A stretch of 6,377 nucleotides of DNA from Ruminococcaceae bacterium UBA7127 (lineage in GTDB: Bacteria > Bacillota > Clostridia > Oscillospirales > Acutalibacteraceae), in contig DKXL01000002.1 of assembly GCA_002493005.1 (NCBI GenBank), positions 1 through 6,377 on the forward strand. The letters run 5' to 3'. Position 1 is the first letter of the stretch; each line of letters begins with the position of its first letter. The position numbers were made by a program, and so were the translations under genes. The notes beneath the pieces were generated by a model that saw nothing but the letters and a program-made list of their open reading frames with translations, was not told the origin of the DNA and ran no database searches. Below are positions 1-4,579 of this stretch, piece after piece.

Positions 1-4
1 TATA

Positions 5-25
5 TTGACTTATACGAATAGTCAA
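5..25. repeat. short inverted repeat, possible operator
   Basis: Six-base arms TTGACT (5-10) and AGTCAA (20-25) are perfectly complementary around a 9-base spacer. The left arm resembles a -35 box, but no good -10 lies 16-18 bases downstream. It could be a protein-binding site, part of the terminator of an unseen gene to the left, or chance in AT-rich DNA. The window edge prevents a decision. Confidence 0.25.
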
Positions 26-86
26 CCCTTTTACGAAAAATAATATATAAATATTTTATTGCTGAATATGTTTTATAAAAAATTCA

Positions 87-122
87 AAAATTGTTAATTG
101 TACATTGCAATTTGTTGCGTCG
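87..122 (+). repeat. degenerate intergenic repeat, copy 1
   Basis: Positions 87-107 match 2561-2581 at 19 of 21 bases; both begin AAAATTG and end CATTG. Similarity resumes after a 13-base length difference: AATTTGT-TGCGTCG here against AATTTGTCTGC-TCG in copy 2, allowing two single-base gaps. Both copies are intergenic and in the same orientation relative to the window. AATTG-rich strings recur easily in AT-rich DNA, so the common origin is an inference that rests mainly on the GC-containing tail matching too. Confidence 0.4.
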
Positions 123-149
123 CTTTTTATTATATTTTACTGCTTGCGC

Positions 150-178
150 TTGAATGTATTGTGAATTCGTGGTAAAAT
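150..178 (+). promoter_or_regulatory. candidate sigma-A promoter of the aminotransferase-trpS operon
   Basis: TTGAAT (150-155, four of six matches to TTGACA) is followed after exactly 17 bases by TAAAAT (173-178, five of six matches to TATAAT). Transcription would start near 185, leaving a leader of about 35 bases before the ATG at 220. That is too short for a T-box or riboswitch. Spacing and position are good, but the AT-rich context makes chance matches common. Confidence 0.5.
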
Positions 179-219
179 ATTCTGTAATGGTATTTTTGCG
201 CAATTAAGGGGCGTTAATA

Positions 220-1404
220 ATGGAATATAAATTTTCTGACAGAGTATCTAATCTAAAGCCAAGTGCAATCAGGGAAATCTTCAAATATGCGGCTGATCCC
301 GAGGTGGTTTCACTGTCGGCAGGCAACCCGTCGCCCGAGGCATTCCCTGCAAAGGAGATTGCAGAAATCTCGGCACGCGTACTTGCCGAAAATCCGATTT
401 CCGTTTTGCAGTACAGCGTAAGCGAGGGATACACTCCGCTCAGACAACACCTTATGGAATATATGAAAAAAGAGCACAACACAGGCTCTGACAACGACGA
501 TATCATCATCACCACAGGTGCACAGCAGATTATGGATTTGTGCTCAAAATCACTGATTAACGAGGGTGATGTTGTAATCTGCGAGGCGCCGTCGTTTATC
601 GGCTCGCTTAACACCTTCAGAAGCTACAACGCAAAGCTCGTGGGCGTCAAAGTGGACAGTGACGGAATGAATATGGAGGCACTTGAATCTGCTCTTGCGG
701 CTAATCCCAACGCAAAGCTGATTTACACAATTCCAAACTTTCAGAATCCGTCGGGCGTTACAATGAGTCTTGAAAAGCGCAGAAGAATGTATGAGCTTGC
801 AAAGCAGTACGGTGTGCTTATTCTTGAGGACAACCCTTACGGCGACTTGAGATACAGCGGCGATAATGTGCCAAATATCAAGAGCCTTGACACTGACGGA
901 CTTGTGATTTACGCAGGCTCGTTTTCAAAGGTTATCTCACCGGGTATGCGTGTTGCGTACTGCATTTGTCCCAAGCCGATTTTTGCAAAGCTGGTTGTGT
1001 GCAAGCAGGGCAATGACGTTCACACCAATATTTGGTCGCAGTATGTGTGTGATGAGTTTATCACTAAATATGACTTTAACGCTCATCTTGCAAAGCTCAG
1101 AGAAATCTACACCAAAAAGGCTGACTACTGCATGGCTCTGCTTGATAAATACTGCGCCCCAAAAATTACATACCACAAAATCGACGGCGGACTTTTCATC
1201 TGGTGTGAACTGCCAAAGGATGTGGATATGCCTCAGTTCTGCAAAACTGCCGTAAAAAACAAGGTCTGTGTAGTGCCGGGCAATGCATTTTTAACTGACG
1301 AAAACGAAAGCTGTCACAGCTTTAGAATTAATTTTTCAACACCGACAGATGAGCAGCTTGAAAAGGGAATAAAAATTCTCGGCAAGCTTGCGAACAGTCT
1401 TTAA
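220..1404 (+). CDS. class I/II (fold-type I) PLP-dependent aminotransferase
   Basis: This 394-residue cytosolic enzyme should transfer amino groups between an amino acid and a 2-oxo acid using pyridoxal phosphate. The fold-type I signature is complete: Y65 in LQYS near the N-terminus, N176 in PNFQNPSG, D204 and Y207 in LEDNPYG, the Schiff-base lysine K237 in SFSK, PGMR at 241-244, and the carboxylate-binding arginine R369 in FRINFS. The sequence resembles the LysN (2-aminoadipate) / aromatic aminotransferase / MocR-catalytic-domain group. No N-terminal helix-turn-helix is fused, so this is a stand-alone enzyme and not a MocR regulator. The ATG is preceded by AAGGGG (206-211) at 8 bases. The stop lies 15 bases before trpS, indicating an operon. 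An aromatic substrate is plausible from that pairing but is inference; substrate cannot be read from sequence alone. Confidence 0.93.
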   Translation: MEYKFSDRVSNLKPSAIREIFKYAADPEVVSLSAGNPSPEAFPAKEIAEISARVLAENPISVLQYSVSEGYTPLRQHLMEYMKKEHNTGSDNDDIIITTGAQQIMDLCSKSLINEGDVVICEAPSFIGSLNTFRSYNAKLVGVKVDSDGMNMEALESALAANPNAKLIYTIPNFQNPSGVTMSLEKRRRMYELAKQYGVLILEDNPYGDLRYSGDNVPNIKSLDTDGLVIYAGSFSKVISPGMRVAYCICPKPIFAKLVVCKQGNDVHTNIWSQYVCDEFITKYDFNAHLAKLREIYTKKADYCMALLDKYCAPKITYHKIDGGLFIWCELPKDVDMPQFCKTAVKNKVCVVPGNAFLTDENESCHSFRINFSTPTDEQLEKGIKILGKLANSL

Positions 1405-1419
1405 TCAGGAGGATACACA

Positions 1420-2421
1420 ATGGAAAACCAAGTAAAAAAAGAGGTTGTATTCAGCGCAATACAGCCCAGCGGTACAATCACATTAGGCAACTATCTCGGC
1501 GCTGTCCGCAACTGGGTGACAATGCAGGACGAGTACAACTGCATCTATGCTCTTGCTGATTTGCACACAATCACGGTAAGGCAGGAGCCTGCTGTGATGC
1601 GAAAAAATATTCTTGACGCATATGCCTCCATTATGGCTTGCGGAATTGACGTGGAAAAGAGCATTTTCTTTATTCAAAGCCACGTTCACACTCACGCTGA
1701 GCTTGCGTGGGCATTAAGCTGTTATACTCAGTTCGGCGAGCTTTCAAGAATGACCCAGTTTAAAGACAAGTCTGCAAAGCACGCCGACAATATCAACGCA
1801 GGATTGTTTACATATCCCGTACTTATGGCTTCTGATATCTTGCTTTATCAGGCAGACAAAGTGCCTGTAGGTGCCGACCAAAAACAGCATATTGAGATTA
1901 CAAGAGATATTGCAGAGCGTTTTAACGGACTCTACGGCAATGTGTTTAAGGTGCCTCAGGGATTTATTCCAAAGAACGGCGCACGTGTTATGAGCTTGCA
2001 GGATCCGACAAAGAAGATGAGCAAATCAGATGAAAACGTTAACGGCTGTGTTCATCTGCTTGACAAGCCCGAGGTTATTATGAAAAAGTTTAAGCGTGCC
2101 ATTACCGACAGCGAGGCAAAGGTGAGATATGCCGACGGAAAAGACGGCATTAACAACCTTATGGCAATCTACAGTGCAGTTACAGGACTTGACTATGAAC
2201 AGATTGAAAGGGATTTTGACGGCAAGGGCTACGGCGACTTTAAGACCGCTGTAGGCGAGGCTGTTGTTGAAGCCTTGCGCCCGATTCGTGAGCGCTACGA
2301 GCAGCTTATCAAGGATAAATCGTATCTTGAGAGTTGTTACAGACAGGCTGACGAAATCGCACTTAAAATCAGCAGCCGCACAATGGGCAAGGTTATGAAG
2401 AAAATCGGCTTTGTTCTGTAA
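1420..2421 (+). CDS. trpS: tryptophanyl-tRNA synthetase
   Basis: This class Ic aminoacyl-tRNA synthetase activates tryptophan with ATP and charges tRNA-Trp in the cytosol. Its 333 residues match the usual bacterial length of about 330. The HIGH-type signature appears near the N-terminus as PSGTITLGN (residues 16-24), with threonine at the first histidine position, as is usual in TrpRS. MASDILLYQAD (136-146) carries the aspartate expected to recognise the indole nitrogen, GADQKQHIE lies at 151-159, and the KMSKS loop is exact at 199-203. Translation starts at an ATG 7 bases after a perfect AGGAGG (1407-1412). The gene follows the aminotransferase by 15 bases, with no room for its own promoter or T-box, so it is probably transcribed from the promoter upstream of 220. 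An intrinsic terminator follows 40 bases after the stop. Confidence 0.97.
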   Translation: MENQVKKEVVFSAIQPSGTITLGNYLGAVRNWVTMQDEYNCIYALADLHTITVRQEPAVMRKNILDAYASIMACGIDVEKSIFFIQSHVHTHAELAWALSCYTQFGELSRMTQFKDKSAKHADNINAGLFTYPVLMASDILLYQADKVPVGADQKQHIEITRDIAERFNGLYGNVFKVPQGFIPKNGARVMSLQDPTKKMSKSDENVNGCVHLLDKPEVIMKKFKRAITDSEAKVRYADGKDGINNLMAIYSAVTGLDYEQIERDFDGKGYGDFKTAVGEAVVEALRPIRERYEQLIKDKSYLESCYRQADEIALKISSRTMGKVMKKIGFVL

Positions 2422-2460
2422 CTCAATCAATATAAATCAGTATAAAATTTAAGTAAATAA

Positions 2461-2488
2461 AAAAAGGACAGCCAAAGCTGTCCTTTTT
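2461..2488 (+). terminator. strong intrinsic terminator after trpS, probably bidirectional
   Basis: The arms AAAAAGGACAGC (2461-2472) and GCTGTCCTTTTT (2477-2488) pair perfectly over 12 bp around the loop CAAA. On the plus strand the GC-containing stem ends in five Ts. On the minus strand the complementary A-run (2459-2465) supplies seven Us. It sits between the convergent trpS and PAP2 genes and can end transcripts from both, although the PAP2 transcript would carry roughly 200 bases of 3' untranslated sequence. Confidence 0.93.
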
Positions 2489-2547
2489 GCTTTATAGGAA
2501 AATGTTCGAAAACGGTCGGGCACTAAAGGTTACTCTCTGAGCGATTC

Positions 2548-2608
2548 TGTCTGCTCAACCAAAATTGATAATTGTGCATTGAAAATTGTAAATTAAATTT
2601 GTCTGCTC
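2548..2608. repeat. 9-bp direct repeat bracketing an AT-rich segment
   Basis: TGTCTGCTC occurs at 2548-2556 and again at 2600-2608. The 43 bases between are almost pure A+T and contain most of intergenic repeat copy 2. This resembles a small insertion with a target-site duplication, but the right-hand copy also aligns with the tail of the repeat near position 115, which argues that it belongs to the repeat itself. Confidence 0.4.
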
Positions 2609-2609
2609 G
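2561..2609 (+). repeat. degenerate intergenic repeat, copy 2
   Basis: This is the partner of positions 87-122: 19 of 21 bases match over the first block (2561-2581), and the tail at 2596-2609 aligns with 109-122 when two single-base gaps are allowed. It carries about 13 extra AT-rich bases (AAAATTG followed by TAAATT) between the blocks. There is no coding potential and no clear terminal inverted repeat. Confidence 0.4.
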
Positions 2610-2619
2610 AAAATAGATG

Positions 2620-2638
2620 CAACGTCACGTTGTTTTTT
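2620..2638 (+). terminator. weak hairpin plus T-run, terminator-like
   Basis: CAACG (2620-2624) and CGTTG (2628-2632) pair around TCA, followed immediately by six Ts (2633-2638). The 5-bp stem is short. It lies 130 bases beyond the strong trpS terminator, so it may be a backup terminator, a remnant, or chance. No plus-strand gene between the two terminators needs it. Confidence 0.35.
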
Positions 2639-2686
2639 AATATTAAGAATTTTTAATATATTATTGACAATACATACACAATAATT

Positions 2687-3241
2687 TTACATTATAAGAT
2701 TGGGCATCAACATCGGTGCATATGCGTTAAAAATCATTACCGAGCAAATTCCGCACACAAATCCGAGCACTGCTCCTGCCACAACATCGGTCAGATAGTG
2801 AACCCTAAGATATATTCTGGAAAACGAAATCAGCATAGCCAGTGCCAAAATCGGCATAAATGTAAACAGTCTGCATCTTAAAAGCACAACTCCCACAACG
2901 GCAAATGACGCCGTTGTGTGACCTGACGGAAACGAATAGAACCTGGGTCTGTCAATAAGCTGTTCTTCGTCGCCGAGATGGTGACAGGGTCGCACTCGTT
3001 TAACAATATGCTTAATTATGATTTCACCCATAAGGTGAGCAACACAAAGACCAAAAACTATGTTAAAGCCTGTGGCTCTCCAATAAGAACGAAGAATAAA
3101 CGGCAGACAAATTGCCCACCAGATTATTCCAAGGTTGCCTGCTCTGGATGCGGTAATCATTATTCTGTTTAATGCCGGCTTGTGAATGTTGCCGATTCGA
3201 TCAAGAACCCGATTGTCAATGTTCTGAATTCTGCCAAACAT
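2687..3241 (-). CDS. PAP2-family membrane phosphatase
   Basis: This is an integral-membrane acid phosphatase of the PAP2 superfamily. Relatives dephosphorylate phosphatidic acid, phosphatidylglycerol phosphate or undecaprenyl pyrophosphate on the outer membrane face. All three catalytic motifs are intact (numbered from the upstream in-frame ATG at 3247; subtract 2 for the chosen start): K79-x6-R86-P87, PSGH at 107-110, and S143-R144-x5-H150-x3-D154. Hydrophobic stretches near 38-52, 62-78, 113-124, 128-142 and 155-174 fit about five membrane passes. The chosen start gives 184 residues, typical of small BcrC/PgpB-like members. The second ATG (3241) was preferred because AGGAG lies 8 bases before it but only 2 bases before the first ATG. 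The gene is monocistronic with its own promoter and converges on trpS. Undecaprenyl-carrier recycling is plausible, but the lipid substrate cannot be assigned from sequence. Confidence 0.92.
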   Translation of the reverse strand: MFGRIQNIDNRVLDRIGNIHKPALNRIMITASRAGNLGIIWWAICLPFILRSYWRATGFNIVFGLCVAHLMGEIIIKHIVKRVRPCHHLGDEEQLIDRPRFYSFPSGHTTASFAVVGVVLLRCRLFTFMPILALAMLISFSRIYLRVHYLTDVVAGAVLGFVCGICSVMIFNAYAPMLMPNLIM

Positions 3242-3254
3242 AAACATTACTCCT
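3239..3254 (-). promoter_or_regulatory. ribosome binding site choosing the second of two PAP2 ATGs
   Basis: Read on the minus strand, AGGAG (3254-3250) is followed by two in-frame ATGs, at 3247-3245 and 3241-3239. The gap is 2 bases to the first and 8 bases to the second. Only the second has normal spacing, so initiation at 3241 is favoured and the first two codons of the longer frame are probably untranslated leader. Confidence 0.7.
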
Positions 3255-3294
3255 GTTGATTATGGTATAATACCTTACTATACACACTAATTAT

Positions 3295-3323
3295 AGCATA
3301 ATGATTCTTGTTTGAACAGTCAA
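3295..3323 (-). promoter_or_regulatory. candidate sigma-A promoter of the PAP2 gene
   Basis: On the minus strand TTGACT (3323-3318) is followed after 17 bases by TATGCT (3300-3295). Transcription would begin near 3288 and leave a leader of about 47 bases. An 11-base imperfect palindrome, GGTAT-A-ATACC (3264-3274), lies in that leader between the start site and the ribosome binding site and could be an operator or minor hairpin. Confidence 0.55.
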
Positions 3324-3393
3324 TTTTATTAATTTTTTGAGTTTGTTAAAAATTTACAATACAGATGTGTTTATCACAACGCAGATTGCCATA

Positions 3394-4404
3394 TTATCTG
3401 TTCTTGATGTTCACAAGATGTGCAATTCCGGGAATATTTGCGCCCTGACTGCACGATGTGGGACTCATAAGCGCACCTGTTGCCATAAACAAAATATTTT
3501 CGAGGCGGTGATTTTTAAAATCACCAAGAATTTTTGAGCATAATACAGAAGCGGCACAGCCACAGCCTGAGCCGCCTGCGTGAACATCCTGTTTGGTGCG
3601 CTCAAATATCATAAGTCCGCAGTCGTTGTGATTTTTCTGAATGTTAATATTGTCCTGTTCAAGCAATGAGTACAGCGACTTGCTGCCAACTTCACCCAAG
3701 TCGCCTGTCAGAATCAGGTCGTAATCATCAGGCGATGTCGAGGTATCTTCAAAATATGATTTTAGAGTTTGCGCGGCGGCAGGAGCCATTGCCGCTCCCA
3801 TATTGTTGACGTCGGTTACGCCCAAATCAACGATTTTACCTATAGTTGCTCTTGCGACAGACGCTCCTTTTTTGGCATTTTTCAGCACACAACTGCCTGC
3901 TCCCGTTACAGTCCACTGTGCAGTGGGAGTGCGCACGCCGCCGTATTCAAGCGGAAATCTGTATTGTCGCTCGGCTGACGCAAAGTGTGACGAGGTAACG
4001 CACGCGGCAATATTTGCCGCACCGCTTTCAACAAATATTGCTGACATTATAAGTCCTTGTGCCATGGTTGAGCACGCTCCGTATTGACCAAGGTACGGTA
4101 TGCCGAATTCCATAAGCCCAAAACTTGAGCTTATGCATTGATTGAGCAAATCTCCTGCAAAAATACAGTCTACCTCATCTGCGCCCAGCTTTGCTTTTTG
4201 GAGAGCCAAAGACACAGCTTCGTTTTGCAACCTGCTTTCGGCTTGCTCATAGGTGTCGTTTCCGTCATAGCTGTCGTATATAAGCTTGTCAAAATGCTGT
4301 GAAAGCGGACCCTCTGACTCCTTTTTGCCTGCGACCGAGCCATATCCTATAATTGAAGGTGTTTCTTCAAATCCAAGTGTTCGCCTTCCGATTTTTTTTA
4401 TCAT
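3394..4404 (-). CDS. spoVAD: stage V sporulation protein AD (SpoVAD)
   Basis: SpoVAD is a thiolase-fold protein of the SpoVA channel on the spore inner membrane. It binds dipicolinic acid and is needed for DPA loading into the forespore and release at germination. The 336-residue product matches family length (338 in Bacillus subtilis). It has the family N-terminus MIKKIGRRTLGF, the GKKESEGPL segment (27-34), a thiolase-like cysteine at C111 in YGACSTMAQG, and the C-terminal ATGALMSPTS...GIPGIAH-type ending (308-329). A longer frame opens at 4437, but 4404 is the family start and has GGGAG (4416-4412) 7 bases upstream. Codons 2-5 contain a run of eight As. SpoVAC and SpoVAE, normally adjacent, are missing on both sides, so this is an orphan copy; others may lie elsewhere in the genome. 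Forespore expression is expected from the family. Confidence 0.95.
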   Translation of the reverse strand: MIKKIGRRTLGFEETPSIIGYGSVAGKKESEGPLSQHFDKLIYDSYDGNDTYEQAESRLQNEAVSLALQKAKLGADEVDCIFAGDLLNQCISSSFGLMEFGIPYLGQYGACSTMAQGLIMSAIFVESGAANIAACVTSSHFASAERQYRFPLEYGGVRTPTAQWTVTGAGSCVLKNAKKGASVARATIGKIVDLGVTDVNNMGAAMAPAAAQTLKSYFEDTSTSPDDYDLILTGDLGEVGSKSLYSLLEQDNINIQKNHNDCGLMIFERTKQDVHAGGSGCGCAASVLCSKILGDFKNHRLENILFMATGALMSPTSCSQGANIPGIAHLVNIKNR

Positions 4405-4411
4405 ATAAAAA

Positions 4412-4444
4412 CTCCCTTTCACAGCTATTATCTGCAAAAGGGAG
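4412..4444 (-). promoter_or_regulatory. hairpin sequestering the spoVAD ribosome binding site
   Basis: CTCCCTTT (plus-strand 4412-4419) and AAAGGGAG (4437-4444) form a perfect 8-bp stem. A 2x2 internal mismatch, a further 3-bp CAG/CTG stem and a 7-base loop lie inside. In the spoVAD transcript the 3' arm is the Shine-Dalgarno sequence itself, so a transcript entering from upstream would hide it. The arm is followed by TTTTTAT before the ATG, so the structure also looks like a short terminator. The pairing is directly visible; a regulatory role is inferred. Confidence 0.6.
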
Positions 4445-4455
4445 CCTTTTATTTA
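4426..4455 (-). promoter_or_regulatory. tentative sigma-G-like promoter inside the spoVAD leader hairpin
   Basis: On the minus strand TAAATA (4455-4450) and GATAATA (4432-4426) are 17 bases apart. Each differs by one base from the Bacillus sigma-G boxes as I recall them (TGAATA and CATAMTA). Transcription would begin near 4419, exactly past the 5' arm of the hairpin, freeing the ribosome binding site. AT-rich DNA yields such matches by chance, so this stays tentative. Confidence 0.25.
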
Positions 4456-4475
4456 TTTTAATTCGAGGATATTTG

Positions 4476-4505
4476 TCGGAGCACCGCTTTAAGTCGGTAG
4501 CCCGA
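4476..4505. other. interrupted inverted repeat between the VanW gene and spoVAD
   Basis: TCGG (4476-4479) pairs with CCGA (4502-4505), and ACCG (4483-4486) pairs with CGGT (4495-4498). A symmetric AGC/AGC internal loop separates the two stems and an 8-base loop closes the structure. No T-run follows on either strand, so it is not a standard terminator. The 175-base gap holding it is the most GC-rich intergenic DNA in the window and has no recognisable gene. Confidence 0.35.
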
Positions 4506-4579
4506 GTCAAACATTTTTCTAAATCTAACGCAAGAATCGACTGACGTTTTGGTTAAAATATTTTGAGTGCCCGCCTATT

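Noticed and set aside
1..219. T-box or riboswitch in the leader before the aminotransferase-trpS operon
   Set aside because: No AGGGTGGNACCGCG-type T-box motif or matching antiterminator was seen, and the predicted transcript leader is only about 35 bases.
204..614. Minus-strand open frame of 136 codons opposite the aminotransferase
   Set aside because: It lies entirely antisense to a gene with complete PLP-enzyme motifs, shows no recognisable domain and has low-complexity shadow composition.
3366..3378. TGTG-TTTAT-CACA hairpin as a spoVAD terminator
   Set aside because: Only four base pairs with no adjacent T-run on the minus strand; too weak to call.
4353..4544. Plus-strand 63-codon frame across the spoVAD start and upstream gap
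   Set aside because: No ribosome binding site, half of it antisense to spoVAD, and no recognisable sequence.
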